Part shown: piece by piece, positions 42,141 through 50,354 of the stretch | Layout: the number at the start of each line of letters is the position of its first letter | Numbering within the stretch: the stretch's first letter is position 1 | Source: Paenibacillus pasadenensis | GTDB lineage: Bacteria > Bacillota > Bacilli > Paenibacillales > Paenibacillaceae | DNA length: 64,000 nt | Assembly (NCBI RefSeq): GCF_023715725.1 | Contig: NZ_JAMBOT010000002.1 | Coordinates: forward strand, 744,001 to 808,000 | Reading direction: 5' to 3' | Made by a program: the position numbers and the translations under genes | The notes under the pieces: model-generated | The model's input: only the letters and a program-made list of their open reading frames with translations | The model's database searches: none | Told to the model about the DNA's origin: nothing

Positions 42141-43339
42141 AAATTCTTGTCATCAATGCGGGAAGCTCTTCGCTGAAGTATCAGCTGTATGATATGACGG
42201 ACGAATCCGTACTGGCCAGCGGCCGCGTCGAGCGGATTGGCATGGATTCCTCGATCGTGACCCATGAACCGGCGGATAAGCCGGAGGTGCGTGTCGTAGA
42301 CGAGATTCTGGAGCATACGAGCGCAATCAAGCGGGTTCTAGACATGCTGACGCACAAAGAGCATGGTGTGCTGGAGTCGGTAAACAGCATCGATGCAGTC
42401 GGTCACCGCGTCGTGCACGGCGGCGAGGTGTTCAAGGAATCAGCTCTTGTAACAGCTGAAACGAAGCTGGAAATCCGCAAGCTGTTTGATTTGGCTCCGC
42501 TGCATAATCCGGCGCATATGATGGGCATCGTTGCCGTTGAAGCGGTTCTGCCGGGCGTGCCACAGGTCGTTGTATTTGATACGGCCTTCCATCAAACGAT
42601 GCCGCAATCGTCGTACCTGTATCCGGTGCCGATGGTGCTGTACAAGCGCCATGCGATTCGCCGCTACGGGTTCCACGGCACAAGCCACGCTTATGTGAGC
42701 GAACGCGCCGCTGAAGTGCTGGGCAAGCCGCTGGAAGACATCAAGCTCGTCAGCTGCCATATCGGCAACGGCGCCAGCGCTACAGCAATTCTGAACGGAA
42801 AATCGTTTGACACAAGCATGGGCATGACGCCGCTGGAAGGTCTGATGATGGGAACGCGCAGCGGCGATCTTGATCCTGCTATAGTGCCATATACGATGAA
42901 CAAGGAAGACCTGACGCTGTCCGAGGTCAACTCCATGCTCAACAAGCATAGCGGCCTGATGGCGATTTCCGGGCTTAGCAGTGACATGCGCGAAATTACG
43001 GAAGCAATGTTTGACGGTGACAAAAACGCCAAGCTTGCTTTTGACATGTACACGTACCGAGTCAAAAAATACATCGGAGCCTACGCGGCGGCGATGAACG
43101 GCATCGACGTTCTGCTGTTCACGGCTGGTGTCGGCGAGAATTCCGTCGTACTCCGCGAAGCGGTTTGCGACGGGCTGACTTTCCTCGGCATCAAGCTGGA
43201 CAAAGAGCTTAACGCTCAGCGCAGCAAAGAGGCGCGGATTATCTCGACGCCGGACTCGACCGTTACCGTCATGGTCGTGCCGACAAACGAAGAGCTGCTA
43301 ATTGCGCGCGACACGTTTAAACTGACGAAACAGGCTTAG
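42137..43339 (+). CDS. ackA: Acetate kinase
   Basis: The 400-residue kinase interconverts acetate plus ATP and acetyl phosphate plus ADP. The N-terminal VINAGSSSLKYQLYDM, VGHRVVHGGE (catalytic Arg/His region), FDTAFHQTMP, RRYGFHGTSHAYV, CHIGNGASATAI and the C-terminal FTAGVGENSVVLRE nucleotide-binding block are all present. It is coupled to the dehydrogenase gene. A Rex-type regulator is encoded 5 kb upstream, which fits redox control of acetate metabolism, though I see no clear Rex site here. Confidence 0.96.
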   Translation: MKILVINAGSSSLKYQLYDMTDESVLASGRVERIGMDSSIVTHEPADKPEVRVVDEILEHTSAIKRVLDMLTHKEHGVLESVNSIDAVGHRVVHGGEVFKESALVTAETKLEIRKLFDLAPLHNPAHMMGIVAVEAVLPGVPQVVVFDTAFHQTMPQSSYLYPVPMVLYKRHAIRRYGFHGTSHAYVSERAAEVLGKPLEDIKLVSCHIGNGASATAILNGKSFDTSMGMTPLEGLMMGTRSGDLDPAIVPYTMNKEDLTLSEVNSMLNKHSGLMAISGLSSDMREITEAMFDGDKNAKLAFDMYTYRVKKYIGAYAAAMNGIDVLLFTAGVGENSVVLREAVCDGLTFLGIKLDKELNAQRSKEARIISTPDSTVTVMVVPTNEELLIARDTFKLTKQA

Positions 43340-43388
43340 CTCGGCAGAAAATCGCCGCTGCGGCAAAAGGCCGGCCCTCCGATCGCTG

Positions 43389-43417
43389 TTGACCTCAGAT
43401 TTCCCTGAATTTATTCT
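43389..43417 (+). promoter_or_regulatory. Probable promoter of asnS
   Basis: TTGACC (43389-43394) and TATTCT (43412-43417) are 17 bases apart, about 120 bases before asnS. The leader between has no T-box sequence, so tRNA-dependent attenuation is not indicated. Confidence 0.45.
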
Positions 43418-43537
43418 CTCGAAGAGGTGGAAATCCGACGTCAAAGGCGAACGCTGACGCTTCTCTGGGCTCGGTCTTTTGCCTCCGCTTGTTTCCGTCA
43501 TCTAAAGAAATAAATAAAAGAGAGGGGCAGTCTAAAC

Positions 43538-44836
43538 ATGAGCAAAGAACTCGTAACTATCCGCAATGTGTCCGCCCATGTCGGCAGTAGCGTGCGGATC
43601 GGCGCCTGGGTGCAGCGCAAGCGCTCCAGCGGCAAAATCGCTTTCCTGCAGCTGCGCGACGGAACGGGCTTCATTCAAGGCGTAGTCGCCAAAAACGAGG
43701 TTAACGAACAGGTATGGGAAGACGCTGGCAAGCTGACCCAAGAAAGCTCGCTTTATGTCACGGGATCCGTAAAGGAAGAGCCGCGCAGCCCGTCCGGTTA
43801 CGAGCTGATCGTCGAAGGCATCGAGATCATTCAAGTGACGCAGGATTATCCCATTACGCCGAAGGAGCATGGCGTCGATTTCCTGATGGATCACCGCCAT
43901 CTGTGGCTCCGTTCGCCGAAGCAGCGCGCGGTGCTGACAATTCGTGCGGAAATCAAACGGGCAGTCAACGAATACTTCGATACAAACGGCTTCACGCAGG
44001 TCGATCCTCCGATTTTGACGCCGACATCTGCTGAAGGTACGACGAACCTGTTCCATACGAAGTATTTTGACGAAGATGCCTATTTGACGCAAAGCGGTCA
44101 GCTGTACATGGAAGCCGCAGCTATGGCGCTTGGCAAAGTTTACAGCTTTGGCCCGACTTTCCGTGCTGAAAAGTCCAAAACCCGCCGCCATTTGATTGAG
44201 TTTTGGATGATTGAGCCGGAGATGGCGTTTGTTGATCTGGAGCAAAGCCTGCGCATTCAAGAAGCATTTGTCGCGCATGTTGTCGCCAGCGTTGTGAAAA
44301 ACTGCCGTCCCGAGCTGGAAACGCTCGGCCGCGACATTTCCAAGCTGGAAGCGATTCAGGCTCCGTTCCCGCGCATCACCTACGACGAAGCGATTGAGTT
44401 CCTGAACAACAACGGTTTTGAGGTGCCTTGGGGCGAGGACTTCGGCGCGCCGCATGAAACGGCGATTGCCGAGGCGTATGACCGTCCGGTATTCATTACG
44501 CATTACCCGGCCTCGATTAAATCGTTCTACATGAAGCCGGATCCAAATCGTCCGGAGGTTGTGCTCTGCGCCGACCTGATTGCGCCGGAAGGATACGGCG
44601 AGATTATCGGCGGCTCGCAGCGGATCGACGATCCGGAGCTGATGGCGCAGCGTTTTGACGAGCATAAGCTGCCGCTTGAAGCCTATCAATGGTACATGGA
44701 TCTGCGCCAGTACGGCACCGTTCCGCATTCCGGCTTTGGCCTGGGCCTGGAGCGTACTGTAGCCTGGATTTGCGGACTGGAGCATGTGCGCGAGACGATT
44801 GCCTTCCCGCGGACGCTCTACCGGTTGTACCCTTGA
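43538..44836 (+). CDS. asnS: Asparaginyl-tRNA synthetase
   Basis: The 432-residue class IIb synthetase charges tRNA-Asn. An OB-fold anticodon-binding domain covers residues 1-110 ([31 protein letters not shown]). The class II core has motif 2 ([24 protein letters not shown]) and motif 3 ([31 protein letters not shown]). The [32 protein letters not shown] block favours AsnRS over AspRS. AGAGGGG precedes the start. dnaD follows two bases after the stop. Confidence 0.95.
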   Translation: MSKELVTIRNVSAHVGSSVRIGAWVQRKRSSGKIAFLQLRDGTGFIQGVVAKNEVNEQVWEDAGKLTQESSLYVTGSVKEEPRSPSGYELIVEGIEIIQVTQDYPITPKEHGVDFLMDHRHLWLRSPKQRAVLTIRAEIKRAVNEYFDTNGFTQVDPPILTPTSAEGTTNLFHTKYFDEDAYLTQSGQLYMEAAAMALGKVYSFGPTFRAEKSKTRRHLIEFWMIEPEMAFVDLEQSLRIQEAFVAHVVASVVKNCRPELETLGRDISKLEAIQAPFPRITYDEAIEFLNNNGFEVPWGEDFGAPHETAIAEAYDRPVFITHYPASIKSFYMKPDPNRPEVVLCADLIAPEGYGEIIGGSQRIDDPELMAQRFDEHKLPLEAYQWYMDLRQYGTVPHSGFGLGLERTVAWICGLEHVRETIAFPRTLYRLYP

Positions 44837-44838
44837 CG

Positions 44839-45525
44839 ATGAGCGGGGAGTTTTCAGCCGCTTACACCCGCGCCTTGGCCTCCCTGATGGGGGACCGGGG
44901 CGTGTTTCTGCCTTCGCTGCTGCTCCGCTCTTACCGCGAGCTGGGCTTAAGCGACACCGACTTTATGCTGCTGCTGCAGCTGATGGCGTTCCGGGATTCC
45001 GAGCGAAAGGATTTTCCGACGCCGGAGGAGTTAGGCGAGCGGCTCGGCATTTCCGCCAGATCGGTGCAGATGCAGCTCGGCCGGCTGCTAAAAGAAGGAT
45101 TTCTAAGTATTGACGACGCTTTGGATTCCGTAAGCGGCGTCCGTTACGAGCGCTACAATTGGCAGGGCTGGCTGGAGCGCGCAGCGGTTTGGGCAGCAGC
45201 GGCGGAGAGCCAGACTGCAAAAGAGGAACCGGCGCATGCCCGTCCGGCTCTTGATCAGGAGCAAAACTTATTCTCGGTATTTGAGCAGGAGTTCGGCCGT
45301 CCGCTTTCGCCGATGGAGTTTGAGCGCATCAGCAGCTGGCTGGATCACGATCGATACAGCGACGAGCTGATCCGCTTTGCGCTGCGCGAGGCCGTATTTG
45401 CCGGAAAGCTGCATTTTACGTACATCGACCGGATTTTGCTTGAGTGGAGCCGCAATCGGGTAAGCACGCCGGAGGAGGCGCGCGTACACAGCCGCAAGTT
45501 CCGGGGCGGTGCAGGCAAGGGCTGA
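44839..45525 (+). CDS. dnaD: DNA replication initiation protein DnaD
   Basis: The 228-residue primosomal protein has an N-terminal winged-helix oligomerisation domain (residues 1-105, FPTPEELGERLGISARSVQMQLGRLLKEGFLSI), a variable linker and a C-terminal DnaB/DnaD domain (about 135-210). The latter carries the FEQEFGRPLSPMEFERISSWL and YIDRILLEWSRN motifs. In Bacillus it is needed to start replication and restart forks. No ribosome binding site is visible, and the ATG lies two bases after asnS, so coupling is likely. The gene nth, usual next in Bacillus, is not found. Confidence 0.93.
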   Translation: MSGEFSAAYTRALASLMGDRGVFLPSLLLRSYRELGLSDTDFMLLLQLMAFRDSERKDFPTPEELGERLGISARSVQMQLGRLLKEGFLSIDDALDSVSGVRYERYNWQGWLERAAVWAAAAESQTAKEEPAHARPALDQEQNLFSVFEQEFGRPLSPMEFERISSWLDHDRYSDELIRFALREAVFAGKLHFTYIDRILLEWSRNRVSTPEEARVHSRKFRGGAGKG

Positions 45526-45566
45526 TCCGCTGTTTTTAATTCCTCAGGCTGGAGGAGGCCCGGGCG

Positions 45567-45788
45567 ATGAAGGTTCGATTTTGCCGTAAAAATTTGAGCC
45601 GAATGTCCAAGTCCGCTTTCCGCAAGCTCAAGGATGAGCCGGATTTGAAGCTCAAAAAAGCCGACTGTCTTGGCAGCTGCCGGCTTTGCAAAGAGCGGTG
45701 TTTTGCCGTTATAAAGGGTAAGACAGTCTCTGCGGCAAAGCCGGGCAAGCTCGCTAAACGCGTGCTCAAGAGACTTAAATCTTCTTAG
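45567..45788 (+). CDS. DUF1450 family protein (YuzB-like)
   Basis: This small protein of 73 residues is strongly basic and carries a cysteine cluster, DCLGSCRLCKERCFAVIKGK, that matches the DUF1450 family (DCLxxCxxC then FA..NG). It resembles short iron-sulfur or metal-binding proteins, but no function is established. GGAGGCCCGGGCG lies upstream. It stands 12 bases before the ferritin gene, so a shared transcript and an iron-related role are possible. Confidence 0.8.
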   Translation: MKVRFCRKNLSRMSKSAFRKLKDEPDLKLKKADCLGSCRLCKERCFAVIKGKTVSAAKPGKLAKRVLKRLKSS

Positions 45789-45800
45789 GAGGGATTTCCA

Positions 45801-46304
45801 ATGAACGACAAGCTGGCGGTTGCGCTTAACGAACAGATGAACTTTGAGTTTTATTCCGCGCATGTGTACCTCGCGATGGCGGCTTACTGCTCCGGGGAAA
45901 GCCTGGAGGGCTTCTCGAACTTTTTCCTCGTGCAGGCGGAGGAGGAGCGTTTCCATGCAATGAAGATTTATAAGTTCCTCAACGACCGCGGACGCCGCGC
46001 AACGCTGCAATCGATGCCGGAGCCCAAAAACGAATACCGCAACATGCTTGATGTATTCGAGCACGGCTACCACCATGAGAAGCAGAACACGAAAAACTTC
46101 TATCACCTGGCTGACCTTGCTTTAGACGAGCGTGAGCATGCGACGATTTACTTCCTGAAGTGGTTCATCGACGAGCAGGTTGAAGAAGAAGCCCTGTTCG
46201 ATGGCATCATCCAAAAGCTCAAGCGGATCGAATCCGACAGCAACGCTTTTTATATGCTGGATGCGGAATTTGCAGCGCGCAGCTTCACGCCTCCTGCCGA
46301 GTAA
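45801..46304 (+). CDS. ftnA: Ferritin
   Basis: The 167-residue non-haem ferritin stores iron as ferric mineral in a 24-subunit shell. Ferroxidase ligands are visible in NEQMNFEFYSAHVYLAMAAYC (E17 region), VQAEEERFHAMKIY (E-E..H) and LADLALDEREHATIYFLKWFIDEQVEEEALF. The length matches bacterial FtnA. TAGGAGGG stands upstream. It is followed by a strong terminator. Confidence 0.95.
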   Translation: MNDKLAVALNEQMNFEFYSAHVYLAMAAYCSGESLEGFSNFFLVQAEEERFHAMKIYKFLNDRGRRATLQSMPEPKNEYRNMLDVFEHGYHHEKQNTKNFYHLADLALDEREHATIYFLKWFIDEQVEEEALFDGIIQKLKRIESDSNAFYMLDAEFAARSFTPPAE

Positions 46305-46341
46305 TACTGCAGGTTTGTGCATGATAAGGACAAGCCTGTTG

Positions 46342-46376
46342 GACGAGACAATGATCATCATTGTCTCGTCTTTTTT
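46342..46376 (+). terminator. Intrinsic terminator after ferritin
   Basis: GACGAGACAATGA pairs perfectly with TCATTGTCTCGTC around three bases, followed by six T residues. Confidence 0.92.
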
Positions 46377-46402
46377 CATTTAAACGAAAGGTGATGGATG
46401 AG

Positions 46403-46729
46403 ATGAATTTACATATAACAAGGGCGGCCAGATGGTTTGAAAGCGATGAAACGCCAATTAGTCTTCAAGAATGGAAAAACGTTGTGCTTGAAGAAAGCGA
46501 TATGACAATGGTTAAAGCAGCTGAAATAATGACACCTGCTGGAATTACGATTAGCGTTGAGGGAGAGGGTATGGCCGCTTGGGAGTTTGAAGAAGGCTGC
46601 ACGGTCTGGTTTAAATACCGGGATGGAGAGATCTGTGTTCCTTACGAAGAGGAGTTCATCGATAAAGTCAAACATTTGGCGGCAAAGCTCCAAGCTAACG
46701 TTTTGGACGAAGAAAACGAAATGATTTAA
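46403..46729 (+). CDS. Unrecognised 108-residue protein
   Basis: The start at 46403 has GAAAGGTG nine bases upstream; an in-frame ATG at 46394 is less well placed. The sequence is acidic and compact (NLHITRAARWFESDETPISLQEWKNVV, then WEFEEGCTVWFKYRDGEICVPYEEEFIDKVKHLAAKLQANVL). It has no membrane segment or known motif. It looks like small cytosolic proteins of Firmicutes sometimes placed near polymorphic toxin or immunity loci, but that is only an impression. A terminator stands on each side, so it is a single-gene unit. Confidence 0.65.
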   Translation: MNLHITRAARWFESDETPISLQEWKNVVLEESDMTMVKAAEIMTPAGITISVEGEGMAAWEFEEGCTVWFKYRDGEICVPYEEEFIDKVKHLAAKLQANVLDEENEMI

Positions 46730-46747
46730 CTGCCTCATCAAATTAGA

Positions 46748-46775
46748 ACCGGCGCCGTTCAGGGGCCGGTTTTTT
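46748..46775 (+). terminator. Intrinsic terminator after the small protein gene
   Basis: AACCGGCGCC pairs with GGGGCCGGTT around GTTCA, followed by a T run. Confidence 0.8.
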
Positions 46776-46890
46776 GGCATTCTTTTACGAAAATATTCAG
46801 GCAACGTATAATTTAAAAAAATATCCAACCTTTTCTAATAACCAGCACACGTAATACATGACGGTACTCATTTGCAGCAGGAGGCATTGG

Positions 46891-47442
46891 ATGAAACAGA
46901 CGGACAGGCAGCAGTACGACATATTACGCTCTTATGCGAAGCCAATTTTCGGGTATGCATTGAACAAGGTCAGGCAGAGGGAAGAAGCGGAGGATCTGGC
47001 GCAGGAAATTATGCTTCAGCTGTTCAAGTCAGTATCTTCCGGGGCGTTTATAACAAATCTGGATGCCTACGTATGGACGTTCGCAAAATATACATGGGTC
47101 AATTGGCTAAAAAAAAGATCGTATATCCCAGCGCCTACCGAAATTATCGGACTGCCTGAACCTGTAGCCAACCAGTGTTATGAACCAAAACGGAAGGACG
47201 GCGGTCATTACATTGCTTTTGCCTCCGTTGAGCAGGACAGGCGACCGGAGTTGAGCTACAACCCGCAGCACTATTCCATCTGTGGAACTATGGTGCGTTA
47301 CCGAGCCGGAAGCCCGCTGTATCTGTGGCAGCTCAATACATATTGGAGCGAGCGTAAAGACTGGAGAGATCTGAATTTTGATAATTCGTGGTCAAGTTTA
47401 TGGCGGTGTGATGAGCGCATATATCCTGAAGCATCTAGTTGA
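46891..47442 (+). pseudogene. Sigma-70 region 2 protein with foreign C-terminus, probably degraded
   Basis: The 183-residue frame starts well (AGGAGG six bases upstream). Residues 10-75 are a good ECF sigma region 2 (LRSYAKPIFGYALNKVRQREEAEDLAQEIMLQLFKSV, LDAYVWTFAKYTWVNWLKKRS). No region 4 follows. The rest (about 90-183) is tryptophan- and tyrosine-rich text such as NPQHYSICGTMVRYRAGSPLYLWQLNTYWSERKDWRDLNFDNSW, unlike any sigma domain I know. Another frame that looks coded continues to 47515. I read it as the head of a larger sigma-like gene joined to remnants. A true region-2-only fusion is possible. Confidence 0.5.
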
Positions 47443-47515
47443 TGACGGCAAGCTTCATGAACCGCTGCCTCATCAGCGGAAAACGATCAGCACCTGGATG
47501 GGCGCGGTGAAATAA
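47385..47515 (+). pseudogene. Orphan C-terminal coding fragment overlapping the sigma remnant
   Basis: In the +1-shifted frame the sequence IRGQVYGGVMSAYILKHLV-DDGKLHEPLPHQRKT runs to a stop at 47513-47515. It has protein-like composition but no start codon of its own with a ribosome binding site. It is followed at once by a terminator, which suggests that it is the real end of a former gene whose middle is lost or frameshifted. I do not recognise the parent family. Confidence 0.4.
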
Positions 47516-47531
47516 GTAATTACAACAAACC

Positions 47532-47568
47532 AGAAGCAGCTAATGGCTATTAGCCATCGGCTGCTTCT
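47532..47568 (+). terminator. Intrinsic terminator after the sigma remnant
   Basis: AGAAGCAGC pairs with GCTGCTTCT, with an inner ATGGCT/AGCCAT stem around three bases. AATTTTG follows. It is also usable by the convergent YwnB-like gene. Confidence 0.8.
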
Positions 47569-47598
47569 AATTTTGTTAAATCTATTGCACCTCGTACG

Positions 47599-48240
47599 TT
47601 ATTCCGCTTCGCCAACAATCGTAAACCGCTCGTTCAGGTGCTGAGGGTTCTCGATTTCATCCAGCAAGGCGATTGCGTAGTCGGCATAGCTGATGTAGCT
47701 TTGTCCGGCGCTGTTCACCATAACATGATCTTTTCCTTTTGTATAAGCGCCAGTGCGCTTGCCTTGCGGATCAAAATAACCGGCAGGGCTTAAGTACGTC
47801 CAGGTCAGCGAGGATGCTTCCTGTAAATCCTGCAGGTTTTTGCCCATATTCATCGAGGTCGGGTATACAAATTCAGGGAAATCAGGCGTATCCATCAGCC
47901 GTGTCGTTTTGGCCTCATCAACATACAGGCTGCCTGCTCCGCCGACGACGATGAGCCGAGTATTCGTAGCGCCTTCCAGTGCGCGGATAAGGGCACGTCC
48001 GGTTTCAACATGAAGCTGCTCCTGTCCCATAGGGGCCCCGAACGCATTCACGACAACGTCGAACGGCTGTAAATCAGTTGAGGTAAGACTATGAATGTCT
48101 TTTTCCAACACATCAACATTGGATTGAGTCACTTTAGCGGCGGATCTAACAATTGCCGTAACCTCATGGCCTCTTTCGAGCGCTTCCTTCATAATAAGGC
48201 TTCCAGCTTTGCCGTTTGCTCCGATAATTCCGATTTTCAT
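47599..48240 (-). CDS. NAD(P)-binding oxidoreductase, YwnB-like
   Basis: The 213-residue protein has the Rossmann opening MKIGIIGANGKAGSLIMKEALERGHEVTAIVR and the NAD(P)H-binding family layout (VVNAFGAP, LIVVGGAGSLYVDE, YLSPAGYFDP). It resembles B. subtilis YwnB, an atypical short-chain reductase encoded beside the Rrf2 regulator YwnA, as here. The substrate is unknown. GGAGG stands eight bases before ATG 48240. A palindromic operator lies upstream (48274-48296). Confidence 0.85.
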   Translation of the reverse strand: MKIGIIGANGKAGSLIMKEALERGHEVTAIVRSAAKVTQSNVDVLEKDIHSLTSTDLQPFDVVVNAFGAPMGQEQLHVETGRALIRALEGATNTRLIVVGGAGSLYVDEAKTTRLMDTPDFPEFVYPTSMNMGKNLQDLQEASSLTWTYLSPAGYFDPQGKRTGAYTKGKDHVMVNSAGQSYISYADYAIALLDEIENPQHLNERFTIVGEAE

Positions 48241-48273
48241 AATTTTTTCCTCCAAATTTCGTAGTTCGAGATT

Positions 48274-48296
48274 GTTATAACCAATTCAGTTACAAC
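48274..48296 (-). promoter_or_regulatory. Rrf2-type operator upstream of the YwnB-like gene
   Basis: GTTATAAC (48274-48281) and GTTACAAC (48289-48296) lie 15 bases apart in a dyad arrangement. The same pair, in the same orientation relative to the gene, lies before the Rrf2 gene at 48823-48845. Confidence 0.6.
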
Positions 48297-48351
48297 GGGT
48301 GTGAAAAAAATAGCTCATTCAAGAGCTTATTTTATCGCTTTTTTTGCGCCG

Positions 48352-48807
48352 TTATACGCTTCCCTGATCTGCCCAGCCAGAACGTTGACCGCAGGCAACG
48401 ATTTTGTTCGCCAACCTTTCAATCGTCACGCTGGCCAATTCCTGCTCCATTGCCGCTTGTGCGGACAGCATCGATTCCCGCAGCGCGTTTTCGATATTGG
48501 CACCGACAAAACAGGCAGGATTAGGATGCTCGTGGAAATTAAACAGCTCGTTGCCATCTACCACCTCTACGGCGCGATAAACGTCAAGCAGCGTAATTTC
48601 AGCGGGAGTTTTGCTCAATGACGCTCCGCCAGTCCCGGCACGCACATTCACTAAACCGGCTTTTTTGAGCTGGGCGATAATTTTACGGATGATAACCGGA
48701 TTCGTATTAACGCTAGCTGCAATGAGATCCCCGGTTGGCATTGGCAGCATGGAAATCAGGGAAAGAATATGAACGGCGATGGAAAAACGCGAGCTGATTT
48801 TTTTCAT
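48352..48807 (-). CDS. Rrf2-family transcriptional regulator, YwnA-like
   Basis: The 151-residue protein is an Rrf2 winged-helix repressor: KKISSRFSIAVHILSLI, TGDLIAASVNTNPVIIRKIIAQLKKAGLVNVRAGTGGASLSK, then the dimerisation helix. It lacks the three-cysteine iron-sulfur signature of IscR or NsrR; it has only isolated cysteines (NPACFVGANIE and one near the end). Together with the YwnB-like neighbour it forms a ywnA-ywnB type pair, perhaps responsive to reactive electrophiles. ATG 48807 follows GGGTGAG. Confidence 0.88.
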   Translation of the reverse strand: MKKISSRFSIAVHILSLISMLPMPTGDLIAASVNTNPVIIRKIIAQLKKAGLVNVRAGTGGASLSKTPAEITLLDVYRAVEVVDGNELFNFHEHPNPACFVGANIENALRESMLSAQAAMEQELASVTIERLANKIVACGQRSGWADQGSV

Positions 48808-48822
48808 GTTGCTCACCCTCTC

Positions 48823-48845
48823 GTTGTAACCAGTTTAGTTATAAC
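48823..48845 (-). promoter_or_regulatory. Rrf2-type operator upstream of the Rrf2 gene
   Basis: On the minus strand the site reads GTTATAAC-N7-GTTACAAC. The two boxes are at 48838-48845 and 48823-48830. It matches the site at 48274-48296 in both half sites and spacing, which suggests autorepression and joint control of the two genes. Confidence 0.6.
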
Positions 48846-48962
48846 CAAATCAAAAGTCAAGTATTCAGCTTTAACCTTGTTATGGTAACATAGTTTTGCG
48901 ATTGAAGGCACTGCATAAACCGACTATAAGGACGACAACATTTACTGCTGGGAGATGGATCG

Positions 48963-50324
48963 ATGAGAGTTCTTGTAGTGGAGGACGACCACCTCGTGCG
49001 TCGCGGATTCATTAGCCTGATGCCCTGGCAAAGGTATGGGCTTGAGGTGGCGGGAGAAGCGATAAATGGCGAACAGGCGCTTGAATTTTTGGAGCACAAC
49101 GATGTCGATCTCTTGTTTACCGATTTGTTGATGCCGGTGATGGGCGGCCTCGAGCTTATGCGTCAAGTTAATGTTAAATTCCCGCATATCGGACAGGTTG
49201 TGCTTACGTTCCATGAGGAGTTTGAGTATATCCAAGAAGCGCTGCGAATAGGGGCGCTGGATTATATGATTAAAGCGGATTTCTCCTTGGAGCAGATGGA
49301 TGCTGTATTGGAAAGAATACTGGCTCGAATCGGCCGAGTTAACGGAACCGGAGCCACGAACAGGCTGACGCATGATCATGGTTACCTGTTGTATTATTTG
49401 GGAGATGAATGCAATGACGCAGAGCCTCAAGAAAATCAAACGTCGCTGTTTGCACTGAACGTTCAGTGGATAGACCGCAATCTGTGGTGGCTGGAAGATA
49501 TGAATCACCAAACAGATGTTAAGGCATACCTATTGGAAATCAAGCTGCCCCGTTATTGGGCCATCGTGGAGTGGACCGGAATTCGAGGCCATGACAGGAA
49601 CCGGCTCCGAACACCTATGAAACAGTTTACGGACTCGCTTTATTTTATCTACGACAGGGATTGTCCTTATTATACCCAGCCTTACACAGCAGCAGCCGTC
49701 CCGGGGGAAAACAGCCGTCATCTATTGTTAGCGCAAAATAACGAGTGGGCTTTGTTGGACTGGATAACCGATGATACCGTTTTTGAAGTCCTGCTGCAAC
49801 GATTATATGATCTGAGGCCGGACCGCTCCCTGCTGGAGTCCTATTTTTTTGCAGTTTCTGCGAAGTGGCAGGAGAGATTCGGCGTTTCTTTTGTTGAAAA
49901 TAACGAAATCGTTCCGTTTCCGGTGTGGCAGGACTTGGTGGAATGGCTTGGACATGTACGCAAAAAAATCAAATCCGTCTATAAATTAACTGAATATTCC
50001 GATGAAATAATCCGAGAAATTATGAAAACGGTTCAATTTATGGAAAATGAGTTTCAAAAAGAACTATCAATCATGGATGCCGCTAAATTTGCCAATATGA
50101 GCAGAAGTTATTTTAGCCGCTGTTTTCATGATATTACGGGGCATACGTTTAATGAGTATTTACGAATGGTAAGAATCAGTCACGCCAAAACGTTATTAAA
50201 ACAATCGTCCAAGCCGATCAGCTGGGTTGCTTATCAATCCGGCTACCCGAATGAAAAGTATTTTTGCAAAGTTTTCCGCAAGGTGGTTGGACTGCAGCCG
50301 CGCGAGTACCGTGCCTTATCCTAA
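48963..50324 (+). CDS. YesN-type response regulator (receiver plus AraC domain)
   Basis: The 453-residue regulator has a receiver domain (VLVVEDDHLVRRGF, phosphorylation aspartate in DLLFTDLLMPVMGG, lysine in DYMIKADFS) at 1-120, a long middle region (about 125-345) and a C-terminal AraC domain with two helix-turn-helix motifs (LSIMDAAKFANMSRSYFSRCFHDITG, then ISWVAYQSGYPNEKYFCKVFRKVVGLQPREYR). The kinase partner follows 30 bases on. GGGAGATGG precedes the start. It is likely to activate the secreted protein gene at 52340 or sugar transport elsewhere. Confidence 0.92.
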   Translation: MRVLVVEDDHLVRRGFISLMPWQRYGLEVAGEAINGEQALEFLEHNDVDLLFTDLLMPVMGGLELMRQVNVKFPHIGQVVLTFHEEFEYIQEALRIGALDYMIKADFSLEQMDAVLERILARIGRVNGTGATNRLTHDHGYLLYYLGDECNDAEPQENQTSLFALNVQWIDRNLWWLEDMNHQTDVKAYLLEIKLPRYWAIVEWTGIRGHDRNRLRTPMKQFTDSLYFIYDRDCPYYTQPYTAAAVPGENSRHLLLAQNNEWALLDWITDDTVFEVLLQRLYDLRPDRSLLESYFFAVSAKWQERFGVSFVENNEIVPFPVWQDLVEWLGHVRKKIKSVYKLTEYSDEIIREIMKTVQFMENEFQKELSIMDAAKFANMSRSYFSRCFHDITGHTFNEYLRMVRISHAKTLLKQSSKPISWVAYQSGYPNEKYFCKVFRKVVGLQPREYRALS

Positions 50325-50354
50325 ACGCTGTAATCGGGGAGGTTATCGGTCAAC

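Noticed and set aside
43340..43537. T-box leader before asnS
   Set aside because: No T-box sequence or competing terminator pair is present in the 198-base leader.
43532..44785. 417-codon open frame on the minus strand inside asnS
   Set aside because: It is antisense to a clear tRNA synthetase, with arginine-rich composition, no ribosome binding site and no motif.
46122..46379. Minus-strand 85-codon frame over the end of ferritin
   Set aside because: It covers a strong terminator and the ferritin C-terminus in antisense, with no independent support.
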